Program-made: the position numbers and the translations under genes | Notes under the pieces: model-generated | The model's input: the letters and a program-made list of their open reading frames with translations, nothing else | Told to the model about the DNA's origin: nothing | Database searches by the model: none | In this document: piece by piece, positions 9,403-14,748 of the stretch | How the letters are laid out: every line of letters starts with the position of its first letter | Numbering within the stretch: the stretch's first letter is position 1 | Origin: an uncultured Bacilli bacterium | Lineage (GTDB): Bacteria; Bacillota_I; Bacilli_A; RF39; UBA660 | Length of the DNA: 14,912 nucleotides | Direction: 5' to 3' | Assembly (NCBI GenBank): GCA_949879835.1 | Contig: CATLBU010000014.1 | Coordinates: 1 to 14,912, forward strand

Positions 9403-9609
9403 TTATTTACGGCAATATAGCCCTTTTAACGACATGTCTGGGTTAATGGTCGCATAATAGCCGCCATAACTAATTGCGTGTTCTATGGCTGTTTTAAGCC
9501 AATTAACGCCATCTAGCGATATTTCTACAATATCGCCGCTTCTCAACTCTGTTTGCTCATCAATGGCATATCTGCCAATACTATTCAAATACAATTTTCC
9601 TTGTTTCAT
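9403..9609 (-). CDS. Small DUF5348-like protein
   Basis: A 68-residue protein. The pattern is a beta strand ending in GRY, then L-x-S-G-D-x-V-E-I-x-x-D-G, then a Trp, then I-E-x-x-x-x-Y-G-G-Y-Y and a final L-x-G-L-Y-x-R. This agrees with small DUF5348-type proteins that are common among accessory genes of Firmicutes conjugative elements. No biochemical function is established for that family, and the match is from memory of the pattern, not a search. The start is supported by AAAGGAGTG 5 nt before ATG9609. The gene sits between the Cys-rich protein gene (11-nt gap) and the metallopeptidase gene (9-nt gap), so the three are cotranscribed. Confidence 0.6.
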   Translation of the reverse strand: MKQGKLYLNSIGRYAIDEQTELRSGDIVEISLDGVNWLKTAIEHAISYGGYYATINPDMSLKGLYCRK

Positions 9610-9620
9610 AGTTCACTCCT

Positions 9621-10100
9621 TTACTTTTGTGTATCTTTATAGAAATCAACATAGCCTTGTGCAAATTTAATATGATAGCCACCTATATAACCACAAGTAT
9701 ATGGATTTTCCATTAGTTCTTTTTGTTTTTTTTCATCTAACTTGTTAAACCAATTAACTTCCTTAAATGCTTTGTTTAGATTTTCTCTATACACCCACAC
9801 ATCCGTTGACTTATCATAATTTGCTCCAACATAGCCATCATAATAGTCCCAATTATGCTCAAATTTGTATTGCCTATCTTTATTTTCCATTTCATTCATT
9901 AATTGTTCATATTCTTTAGTTTTCTTGGTAGGCTCTAATATTTCAAGTTTTTTATAGCATTCTATACACAAAATATCTTCACAATCATCAGTCAATTCAA
10001 AACAATTTACACAAATCTTTTTTCCGCATTTAGGACAAGTAAAAACACCACCAAAAGTATCATCAAATTCACGACCACATAATTCGCATTTCACCATCAT
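9621..10100 (-). CDS. Cysteine-rich zinc-binding protein of unknown function
   Basis: From ATG10100 the protein has 159 residues. The N-terminal 50 residues carry nine cysteines, mostly as CxxC pairs: C5-C8, C22-C25, C30-C33, C40 and C45-C48. This spacing suits a zinc ribbon or RING-like double zinc site; CPKCGKK is a typical knuckle. The remaining 110 residues are acidic, aromatic-rich (WDYYDGYVGANYD, WVYRENL, WFNKLDEKKQKEL) and end in a Gly/Tyr-rich segment. The frame is also open to TTG10106, but AAGGAG at 10115-10110 lies 3 nt from that TTG and 9 nt from ATG10100, so ATG10100 is preferred. A nucleic-acid or protein-adapter role is possible. The family was not recognised. Neighbours are 10-20 nt away on both sides in one operon. 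Confidence 0.62.
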   Translation of the reverse strand: MMVKCELCGREFDDTFGGVFTCPKCGKKICVNCFELTDDCEDILCIECYKKLEILEPTKKTKEYEQLMNEMENKDRQYKFEHNWDYYDGYVGANYDKSTDVWVYRENLNKAFKEVNWFNKLDEKKQKELMENPYTCGYIGGYHIKFAQGYVDFYKDTQK

Positions 10101-10116
10101 AATCAAATTCTCCTTT

Positions 10117-10485
10117 TCAACTATTTAATAGAGCATTAAATGTTCTATTGTTTTCCTTAATACGCTCATGGTAACTGTCTGGCAAAGGTGGCTTTTCAAA
10201 AACAAATTTTTTTCTACCATTTTTTGTAACAATAATCATAATGTCATCTGTTTCTTCAATATTCCAGCCTTTTGCCGTACAATAACCATGTATAAAACCA
10301 CTCATTCTTTCATAATCAAGATTTCCATACATTGTTGGTGTTGAATCAAGAAAATAATTAAGATATTCAGCCACCCTAGTAATGAAAAAATAGTTTTCCA
10401 TTTCCTTTCGATTAAACTCATCGAATAAGTACAAATAGTCCTCTGGATTTACATATCCATTTTCATCTTTTTTAATGTAGTACAT
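10117..10485 (-). CDS. Hypothetical 122-residue protein
   Basis: A 122-residue soluble protein rich in Tyr, Asp, Glu and Asn. It has no cysteine motif, signal peptide or membrane helix, and no family was recognised. The N-terminal half is probably helical (YLFDEFNRKEMENYFFITR). The centre is likely a beta strand pair around DDIMIIVTKNGRKKFVF, and the end is charged. The start ATG10485 directly abuts the stop of the upstream gene, with AGAAGGTG inside that gene's last codons. This argues for translational coupling and for a real gene. It lies between a long coiled-coil protein gene and the zinc-binding protein gene in the minus operon. Confidence 0.6.
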   Translation of the reverse strand: MYYIKKDENGYVNPEDYLYLFDEFNRKEMENYFFITRVAEYLNYFLDSTPTMYGNLDYERMSGFIHGYCTAKGWNIEETDDIMIIVTKNGRKKFVFEKPPLPDSYHERIKENNRTFNALLNS

Positions 10486-11379
10486 TTATACACCTTCTTT
10501 TATATAATATTTTTCCATTTCAAGCTCAAGTTCAGTCCAAATTTTTTGTTCTTCAATATCTCTCTCAGACAATCTTTTATTAATAAATTCTTGTGCCTTT
10601 TTAGCTTGTTTTTGAACACTACGAACTTGTTTTAGAATGTCAGCATTTTCTTTGCAGACTTCTTTTTTATCACAAAAATATCTAATTTCACTCAAAACTC
10701 GTTTTATATCATCTCTAGCGTCATATACATCGTAAAATACTTTTTTAAGATAGTCAAATTTCTCTTGAGCTTGTTTTATCAATTCTTTGATGGTGTCTAC
10801 TGAACTATCTTCTATATTTCCCAAAATAGTAACACCATGAGAGTTAATGTTTCTTTTTGTATCGAGTTCAGAGCTGTAAAACCAACAGCCTTTTACTTTG
10901 CCTACCAAATACACAGTTTTATCAATACGATTGCCATATGCAATTTTATGGCGTAAGCCTTCGTTTCCTTTAATGTAAATATCGACTTTTGCAACTGCAT
11001 ATTGTGCAGACTTTAAGTCAACATTTTGATAAAGTGCATACAACTCTTCAGCGGTAAACTTGTATCTTTTATAGCGTTTACCTTCCTCTCTGTTCTCGGT
11101 CATGGTCGCCATATACACTTCATCATCTCTATCTATGCGATATGTTCTACCATTCTCTAATTCTCTAGTAGAAAGTGGCTCTGAATTATAATATATACTA
11201 TCTTTAGTATCCCACTCAACTTCATGAGCTTCAATATATACAGTGTATCCTTCGGGGATACCAGCGTTTGCTGGTAAAGAAAAAACATACCTTGCTGCAA
11301 TCTCAAAAGAGCCGCCATATCCAAATTTTTTGTATTTTTCAAGTCTTAACAAATATTTTTTATCAATAAGTAATTCCAT
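10486..11379 (-). CDS. Hypothetical protein with beta-rich N-terminus and coiled-coil C-terminus
   Basis: From ATG11379 the protein has 297 residues. The first 195 or so are mixed and beta-rich, with many Tyr and charged residues (YTVYIEAHEVEWD, RTYRIDRDDEVYMAT, KTVYLVGKVKGCWFYSSE). The last 100 residues are helical and highly charged (IKELIKQAQEKFDYLKK, RSVQKQAKKAQEFINKRL), which suggests a coiled coil and oligomerisation. No known domain was recognised. The frame also opens at TTG11385, but GAGGA (11390-11386) touches that codon and is 6 nt from ATG11379, so the latter is preferred. This start lies 2 nt after the stop of the preceding gene, and the next gene begins without a gap after this one. 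Confidence 0.62.
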   Translation of the reverse strand: MELLIDKKYLLRLEKYKKFGYGGSFEIAARYVFSLPANAGIPEGYTVYIEAHEVEWDTKDSIYYNSEPLSTRELENGRTYRIDRDDEVYMATMTENREEGKRYKRYKFTAEELYALYQNVDLKSAQYAVAKVDIYIKGNEGLRHKIAYGNRIDKTVYLVGKVKGCWFYSSELDTKRNINSHGVTILGNIEDSSVDTIKELIKQAQEKFDYLKKVFYDVYDARDDIKRVLSEIRYFCDKKEVCKENADILKQVRSVQKQAKKAQEFINKRLSERDIEEQKIWTELELEMEKYYIKEGV

Positions 11380-11381
11380 AA

Positions 11382-11699
11382 TCAATCCTCAGATACAAGC
11401 TTCTTAAGGTCATTTTTTAGTGTCATATATTTTTTATTAGCTTCTACTGCATATTCAAGACATTGACACTCAAAACTATCTTCTTGAAGGGCTTTATATT
11501 CATCATATTTAGAGCTTCTCTCGTAATTCAGTCTACGCTCACAACCCAAATCAGAGAAATCATTTTTTAATTTCTCTTGATACAACTTTAATTGCTCTAA
11601 TCCAGTTATATACTCATCATAAGACAATGCTGTCACTTCTAAAAGTGTACCTAATAATGCTCTACCATATTTTTCCCTAACCAAATGAAAATATCTCAT
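11382..11699 (-). CDS. Hypothetical 105-residue helical protein
   Basis: A small, charged, almost wholly helical protein (105 residues) with no recognised family. From about residue 25 it reads as a long amphipathic helix or coiled coil (YITGLEQLKLYQEKLKNDF, then YDEYKALQEDSFECQCLEY, then YMTLKNDLKKLVSED). Three cysteines (one in LGCERR, two in ECQCLE) are not arranged like a clear zinc site. ATG11699 has a good AAGGAGTG site 5 nt upstream. The TGA stop is 2 nt before the start of the next, also coiled-coil, gene, so the two products could interact; that is inference from adjacency only. Confidence 0.6.
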   Translation of the reverse strand: MRYFHLVREKYGRALLGTLLEVTALSYDEYITGLEQLKLYQEKLKNDFSDLGCERRLNYERSSKYDEYKALQEDSFECQCLEYAVEANKKYMTLKNDLKKLVSED

Positions 11700-11709
11700 A
11701 AATCACTCC

Positions 11710-12294
11710 TTAATATTTTTTTTGTTTCAAAAAACTTGCATATTTTTTTCTTAGTTGTTCTTCAGTTGCAAATTTTGTTTTTTGTTCAATCTTAAATACT
11801 ATTTGCAAACTAGACAGCCTTTTTTGGTAATTGTTACTATTGTAACATGTTACCATTTTTTCATTGCTTTTATAAAAAACTATATCTTCTTTATGTACGA
11901 GTTTTGGATGTTTCCTTGAGCCTTCCCACTCATCGTATCTGACTAAAGCAGTAATATACATTTCAACAACTGGCTCACATGTAGATTTCTTTTCTCTAGT
12001 TGCTCTACATTCAATAATTGTAGCAACTTTGTCTTCAGTCAACTCTTGAACAGCCTCTTCACTGATTGCATAAAATCTTGTTTTATTATAATAATTGCTT
12101 GTGTGGTGCCAGCCAGCATACTCTAAAAGTTCTTGTCGCAACTCTTGCAAGGTTAATCTTCTGCAAAATTCTTGCTGTTCACTGCTTAAGCAGTCCAATA
12201 ATTCACTTTTAGTCCACTTTGTCAAAGGCTTTTCACCATCAGAGTATGCTTGTACCGCATTGTTGCTCATTGAATAATTATGATAACCAGCCAT
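11710..12294 (-). CDS. Hypothetical 194-residue mobile-element protein
   Basis: A soluble 194-residue protein starting MAGYHNYSMSNNAVQAY and continuing with SDGEKPLTKWTKSELLD. This N-terminus looks familiar from uncharacterised proteins of Firmicutes conjugative elements, but no function can be named. The middle contains helices (LTLQELRQELLEYAGWHH) followed by beta strands (ATIIECRATREKK, VVEMYITALVRYDEWEG) and a basic C-terminus (LRKKYASFLKQKKY). Five cysteines are scattered and do not form CxxC pairs. AAAGGAGA precedes ATG12294 by about 9 nt. It is the second gene of the minus operon, 14 nt after the first and 10 nt before the third. Confidence 0.62.
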   Translation of the reverse strand: MAGYHNYSMSNNAVQAYSDGEKPLTKWTKSELLDCLSSEQQEFCRRLTLQELRQELLEYAGWHHTSNYYNKTRFYAISEEAVQELTEDKVATIIECRATREKKSTCEPVVEMYITALVRYDEWEGSRKHPKLVHKEDIVFYKSNEKMVTCYNSNNYQKRLSSLQIVFKIEQKTKFATEEQLRKKYASFLKQKKY

Positions 12295-12308
12295 AATCTA
12301 AATCTCCT

Positions 12309-12791
12309 TTAATTAAAATTGCAATATCTAATTTGTTCAACTGTTGCAGCAAAATAAGTGTACCTTGTTTTTGATTTTTCTATAAAATCAAGCACATCGG
12401 CTTCAGTTAAAAATTCTTTTGGTTCTTCCTTAATTAAACCGCCATTATGCCCTATAGTAGTTACATACACCTTATAATTTTTAATTTGATAGTCATTTAT
12501 TTTAGTATCTTTCAAAATTGAATCATCCGCCTCAAAAAATGATGTATTACAATCATTAGCAATCTTAAACATAAAATGATTAAGTAGTTCCTCCTTGCTG
12601 TAGCCACCATCAACTATAGAATGCTCATAAATATCATTTGCTAAGTATTCTACAAGTTCAGTGCTATAGTCGCTATTATCGGCTTTAAATAGCATTTTGT
12701 TATAATCTGCAATAGTACCATTAGTGTACAAATTTTCTGCTATACAAAACTCTCTAACATCTTGTGCAGTAAGCCTTCTAATCTCTCTCAT
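12309..12791 (-). CDS. Hypothetical 160-residue protein, first gene of the minus operon
   Basis: A 160-residue acidic soluble protein. It starts MREIRRLTAQDVREFC, followed by a helical segment (LVEYLANDIYEHSI, then KEELLNHFMFKIANDC). It then has a strand-rich region around YKVYVTTIGHNGGLIKEE and a C-terminal helix (LTEADVLDFIEKSKTRY). No catalytic motif, membrane helix or DNA-binding signature was recognised. AAAGGAG precedes ATG12791 by 6 nt. A perfect sigma-A promoter lies 47-75 bases upstream, so the mRNA leader is only about 40 nt. It opens an eight-gene operon that runs to 8779. Confidence 0.62.
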   Translation of the reverse strand: MREIRRLTAQDVREFCIAENLYTNGTIADYNKMLFKADNSDYSTELVEYLANDIYEHSIVDGGYSKEELLNHFMFKIANDCNTSFFEADDSILKDTKINDYQIKNYKVYVTTIGHNGGLIKEEPKEFLTEADVLDFIEKSKTRYTYFAATVEQIRYCNFN

Positions 12792-12837
12792 TATAACTCC
12801 TTTCGATTGCTGCAGCCAATCTTATCTTTATACTAAT

Positions 12838-12866
12838 ATTATACTATAGTTAGCAAAAAATGTCAA
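12838..12866 (-). promoter_or_regulatory. Consensus sigma-A promoter of the eight-gene minus operon
   Basis: On the minus strand the -35 box TTGACA (12866-12861) and -10 box TATAAT (12843-12838) are both perfect and are separated by exactly 17 bases. The predicted start is near 12831, giving a leader of about 40 nt before ATG12791. A promoter this strong on an accessory operon is usually repressed; the tandem repeat overlapping its -35 side is one candidate operator. Confidence 0.85.
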
Positions 12867-12885
12867 CCCTTTTTCAACCCTTTTT
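12864..12885. repeat. Two tandem CAACCCTTTTT copies at the operon's -35 box
   Basis: Two exact, adjacent 11-base copies of CAACCCTTTTT (12864-12874 and 12875-12885, plus strand) are followed by more T. The first copy shares the CAA of the -35 box. On the minus strand it reads AAAAAGGGTTG twice, ending in the -35 box. The repeats lie on one face of the helix at one-turn spacing, so they could be an operator or an A-tract upstream promoter element. No partner protein is identified. Confidence 0.55.
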
Positions 12886-13245
12886 TTTTTCAAAAACTTT
12901 TGTTGTGCTAACGCAAATTAATTTTATCTCCACAAAAGAAGTGGCTCTCTGCACCAAACTACTTTATCATAAAAAATATATTAATAAAACATTGATTAAA
13001 CCAATTGCTAGTTGCATAAAATATAAATATAAAAATATACATTTTTTAAGAATAAATATGCATTCTGCATAAAGGTATTTAGTATTTAATATTTAATAAA
13101 AAGGTTAAATCAATACCCTTCTTGTGTTAGTATTTTATTTAGTTATAATTAATGCTGCTTAAAATTTAATTGTATTTGGTCTATTAATTTAATATATATA
13201 GTCTTTTTTTTAATTATTAATAGTCTAATTTTTAGACTTAATTAG
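12886..13245. other. AT-rich intergenic region between the rep terminator and the operon promoter; possible origin
   Basis: No convincing gene is seen on either strand. The stretch is extremely A/T-rich, with alternating poly-T, poly-A and TTAAT-type blocks. It holds a short palindrome TATGCA-TTC-TGCATA (13057-13071) and, at its right end, a GTC series at 22-bp steps (listed separately). It lies next to the putative replication gene, as origins often do. Origin status is inference: no DnaA-box series was recognised. Confidence 0.4.
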
Positions 13246-13247
13246 TC
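13179..13247. repeat. 22-bp-phased iteron-like repeats beside rep
   Basis: GTC occurs at 13179, 13201, 13223 and 13245, that is at exact 22-base steps, each followed by T or A tracts. The three full units begin GTCTATTAAT, GTCTTTTTTT and GTCTAATTTT, and end in TATA, AATA and ATTA. Conservation beyond GTCT is weak because everything is A/T, so chance is possible. The step equals about two helical turns, as for the iterons of many initiator-controlled replicons, and the site lies about 170 bases beyond the stop of the putative rep gene. Confidence 0.35.
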
Positions 13248-13289
13248 AAAAATAAAAGTGAAAAATGAATTTTGAGCCATTTTTCACTT
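13246..13289 (-). terminator. Intrinsic terminator of the rep gene
   Basis: On the minus strand a perfect 12-bp stem (13289-13278 with 13267-13256; arms AAGTGAAAAATG and CATTTTTCACTT, ten-base loop) is followed by TTTTATTTTTGAC. It lies about 127 bases past the rep stop and should end the rep mRNA before the promoter of the next operon. Confidence 0.8.
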
Positions 13290-13381
13290 AAAATTTTTCT
13301 ATTTTTGGTCGATTATTAATACAAATTCATTTGTGGATGTGCTAGAATCGCATTTTTTACGCTGTTTTAGATAGTAAACTA

Positions 13382-13405
13382 GGCACATTACCCTTGTAAT
13401 GCACC
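13382..13405 (-). repeat. RNA hairpin just after the rep stop codon
   Basis: In the minus-strand transcript GGUGCAUUAC, loop AAGG, GUAAUGUGCC can pair along all ten positions, two of them as G-U wobbles. The wobbles make C-A mismatches in the plus-strand RNA, so the structure is specific to the rep mRNA. There is no U tract, so it is not the terminator. It may protect the mRNA 3' region. Confidence 0.45.
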
Positions 13406-13415
13406 AATTCAGTTG

Positions 13416-14234
13416 TTAGTTATTGCCGCCGCTGTCATCTTCATACTCCATATTTTGGAATAAGTTATATGTATTATCTTCAGCAAAACTAACATCTGAG
13501 CAATGTGTTTCTACCACTTGTTCCAGTTCTGCTCTCTGCTTTTCTCTTGCTTGCTGCACTTCTTTTTTCTTTTTATTTAGCCAACTTTGTAGGCTTTCTA
13601 GAAAATATTCGTTTCTGCAGCAATAATTATGCTTATCTTTATGGCTTTTTGTAGTTACTACTCCTACTCTATTTAGTGTTCTTATCGACTTTCTAATGGT
13701 TTCTTTTGATAATTTTGTTAAATGTTGTAGGTCTTTAATAGATACCTTTACACTGCACCTTAAACCTTGACTTTTTGTTCTTTGATATTTCTCTGGTTTT
13801 AATGAGTGAAGTGCCATCAGCACAACTTTATCCGTAGGGCTAACTTGTCCAAAATACTCATAATTAAATAGTAAACCATAATCCATCATAAAATTAGTAT
13901 TACAGCCTATTTTTGTAATTAATTTTTCATCATCTGCAGATAAATCAATATATGTATCATTAATTTTATATTCATTGATTATTCGCTTGCCTTCTTTTCC
14001 GTGTTGGCGAATTGCTTCAAGCGAATAGCTTTCTTTAAGATGGTTAAAAATATTGGTCATTGTACTTTCGCAACAATTAACAATATTCGACATTTTCCTT
14101 CTTCCTATTTGGATTTTTTCTTTAAAATTTTCTTTTGCATGGTAGAGATAAGTTATCGCTACTTTCTCTGATGAAGTCAAATCATTAAGCAATATTGGCG
14201 TACAATCAAGTTTTGTGTAATTAGTGCTTATCAT
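13416..14234 (-). CDS. Putative replication initiator with two winged-helix domains
   Basis: A 272-residue protein. Residues about 18-95 begin TSSEKVAITYLYHAK and include a first helix-turn-helix (IGRRKMSNIVNCCESTMTNI). Residues about 130-212 begin VSPTDKVVLMALHSL and include a second one (KVSIKDLQHLTKLSKETIRK, then TLNRVGVVTTKS). Paired winged helices are typical of plasmid initiators, and also of phage replisome organisers. A Lys/Arg/Glu-rich helix (220-240) and an acidic tail (EYEDDSGGNN) follow. The initiator call rests mainly on context: the leader holds an antisense RNA, an attenuator and two promoters, as in copy-controlled rep genes. AAAGGAGGT (14254-14246) is strong but 11 nt from ATG14234; an in-frame TAA just upstream excludes a longer start. 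A specialised transcription regulator remains possible. Confidence 0.66.
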   Translation of the reverse strand: MISTNYTKLDCTPILLNDLTSSEKVAITYLYHAKENFKEKIQIGRRKMSNIVNCCESTMTNIFNHLKESYSLEAIRQHGKEGKRIINEYKINDTYIDLSADDEKLITKIGCNTNFMMDYGLLFNYEYFGQVSPTDKVVLMALHSLKPEKYQRTKSQGLRCSVKVSIKDLQHLTKLSKETIRKSIRTLNRVGVVTTKSHKDKHNYCCRNEYFLESLQSWLNKKKKEVQQAREKQRAELEQVVETHCSDVSFAEDNTYNLFQNMEYEDDSGGNN

Positions 14235-14245
14235 CGCTATAACTT

Positions 14246-14254
14246 ACCTCCTTT
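14246..14254 (-). promoter_or_regulatory. Ribosome-binding site of rep
   Basis: AAAGGAGGT on the minus strand is a near-perfect Shine-Dalgarno match, but it lies 11 nt from ATG14234, longer than the spacing of the operon genes. No alternative ATG, GTG or TTG lies between them in frame, because an in-frame TAA falls just after the site. The long spacing could moderate initiator synthesis. Confidence 0.7.
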
Positions 14255-14278
14255 TTGCGTTTTTAGTATTTTTTAGGT

Positions 14279-14295
14279 ACTCTAAAATTTAGAGT
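14279..14295. repeat. 17-base palindrome in the rep leader
   Basis: ACTCTAAAATTTAGAGT is a perfect 8-bp inverted repeat around one central base. It lies between the attenuator and the rep ribosome-binding site. It could be an operator for autoregulation by the initiator or a small hairpin in the leader RNA. There is no U tract for termination on either strand at the right place. Confidence 0.45.
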
Positions 14296-14350
14296 GTATA
14301 GTTTTTGGACCGGTTTAATTATTAGACTGCTTCCCGTTGCTAGTTTTTGT

Positions 14351-14393
14351 AAAAAATTAGTGCTTTTTTGCAAAATAACCACAAAAAAGCACT
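14351..14393 (-). terminator. Attenuator terminator in the rep mRNA leader
   Basis: In the minus-strand RNA the 12-bp perfect stem AGUGCUUUUUUG / CAAAAAAGCACU (14393-14382 and 14370-14359, 11-base loop) is followed directly by AAUUUUUU (14358-14351). It lies downstream of both minus promoters and 117 bases before the rep start, so a formed hairpin would end transcription before rep. Its left flank and arm contain CAAGUGC (14395-14389). This is exactly complementary to GCACUUG (14482-14476) in an upstream leader loop, giving an alternative antiterminating pairing. Confidence 0.75.
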
Positions 14394-14421
14394 TGACAAA
14401 CGAATTCAATTATAATATAAT
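14393..14421 (+). promoter_or_regulatory. Consensus promoter of the antisense RNA
   Basis: TTGACA (14393-14398) and TATAAT (14416-14421) are both perfect and spaced by 17 bases. The predicted start is near 14428. It drives rightward transcription away from rep and opposite the rep leader. Its -35 box abuts the left arm of the attenuator on the other strand. No protein gene follows, so the product is an RNA. Confidence 0.85.
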
Positions 14422-14427
14422 ATTATT

Positions 14428-14578
14428 GTAATTGAATGACTAATTTGTTAAGGTTAGTAGTCATTCGCCGATAACCAAGTGCGAGTTGGTTATTACCCTT
14501 TCAAATTGAACTGGTAATTCAATTTGAAAAAGAATTCAAAAGTTGTTACATACATTGTAGCAACTTTTTTCTTTTTTG
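14428..14578 (+). ncRNA. Predicted antisense (counter-transcript) RNA of the rep leader
   Basis: This stretch of about 150 nt has a consensus promoter in front, a terminator at its end and no coding frame with a ribosome-binding site. It folds into perfect stems. Stem 1 is GAATGACTA/TAGTCATTC (14434-14442, 14458-14466). Stem 2 is ATAACCAA/TTGGTTAT (14471-14478, 14486-14493) with loop GTGCGAG. Stem 3 is TTTCAAATTGAA/TTCAATTTGAAA (14499-14510, 14518-14529). A terminator stem follows. The opposite strand is the rep leader made from the promoter at 14554-14582, so some 120 nt are complementary. The arrangement is that of RNAI of pT181 or RNAIII of pIP501: pairing would favour the downstream attenuator and lower rep expression. 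The layout is visible in the sequence; the function is inferred. Confidence 0.74.
14538..14578 (+). terminator. Terminator of the antisense RNA
   Basis: A 13-bp stem with one wobble (AAAAGTTGTTACA 14538-14550, TGTAGCAACTTTT 14556-14568) and the five-base loop TACAT is followed by TTCTTTTTTG. The same DNA carries, on the other strand, the -35 and -10 boxes of the proximal rep promoter, so sense initiation and antisense termination share one site. Confidence 0.82.
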
Positions 14579-14582
14579 TCAA
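14554..14582 (-). promoter_or_regulatory. Proximal rep promoter
   Basis: On the minus strand TTGACA (14582-14577) and TACAAT (14559-14554) are spaced by 17 bases. The predicted start near 14547 gives a rep leader of about 310 nt that runs through the antisense gene and the attenuator before reaching ATG14234. Confidence 0.75.
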
Positions 14583-14601
14583 TAACTTTTATAAAACCGA
14601 C

Positions 14602-14748
14602 AAAAAAAGATATAAGCCCTATTCTTTAAACAATCTTCAGTCTTGCGACTGTTTGTAAGCAAGATTGCTACAATAACGGGAATAGGACTTATAAGCATAC
14701 TATAACCGTTATTGTAATATCATATACCATTATTCAACCTTGCTTACA
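14602..14748 (-). ncRNA. Structured RNA or attenuated leader upstream of rep
   Basis: A minus-strand transcript starting near 14748 would hold nested inverted repeats. UGUAAGCAAG (14748-14739) pairs with CUUGCUUACA (14663-14654). UACAAUAACGG (14716-14706) pairs with CCGUUAUUGUA (14679-14669). UAUAAGUCCUAUUC (14693-14680) instead pairs with GAAUAGGGCUUAUA (14624-14611), directly before UCUUUUUUUG (14610-14601). The last pair makes a terminator and is topologically incompatible with simple formation of the first two, except as a pseudoknot. Inside lies a small hairpin CAGUC-GCAA-GACUG (14651-14638), flanked by CAAUCUU/AAGAUUG. It may be a separate RNA of about 147 nt or a leader that attenuates a long rep transcript. 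No known riboswitch or RNA family was recognised. Confidence 0.55.
14689..14730 (-). CDS. Possible 13-codon leader peptide in the upstream structured RNA
   Basis: ATG14730 opens a 13-codon frame (MVYDITITVIVCL) ending in TAA at 14691-14689. A short AAGG lies 8 nt upstream, inside the 5'-terminal arm of the structured RNA. The frame covers the second pairing arm and ends inside the arm of the terminator stem, which is the geometry of ribosome-controlled attenuation. The ribosome-binding site is weak and the frame is short, so chance is quite possible. Confidence 0.28.
   Translation of the reverse strand: MVYDITITVIVCL

Noticed and set aside
12967..13017. 16-residue hydrophobic minus frame (MQLAIGLINVLLIYFL), possible type I toxin
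   Set aside because: No Shine-Dalgarno site, no promoter directly upstream and no terminator directly downstream were seen.
12860..13072. 70-codon plus frame in the AT-rich intergenic region
   Set aside because: It has no ribosome-binding site, its start lies within the operon promoter, and its composition follows the A/T runs of the region.
14474..14486. AAGTGCG resembling a MobQ/pIP501-type nic region
   Set aside because: It is the loop of stem 2 of the antisense RNA. The usual CCCT that follows and the adjoining oriT repeat are absent, and the relaxase here is MobP-like.
14493..14555. 20-codon minus frame in the rep leader
   Set aside because: Its start lies upstream of the predicted proximal transcript start and has no ribosome-binding site; the stretch is better explained by the antisense RNA stems.
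14602..14748. Known riboswitch or T-box in the upstream RNA
   Set aside because: I compared from memory with T-box, purine, preQ1, fluoride and c-di-GMP core motifs and found none, so it is left as an unassigned structured RNA.
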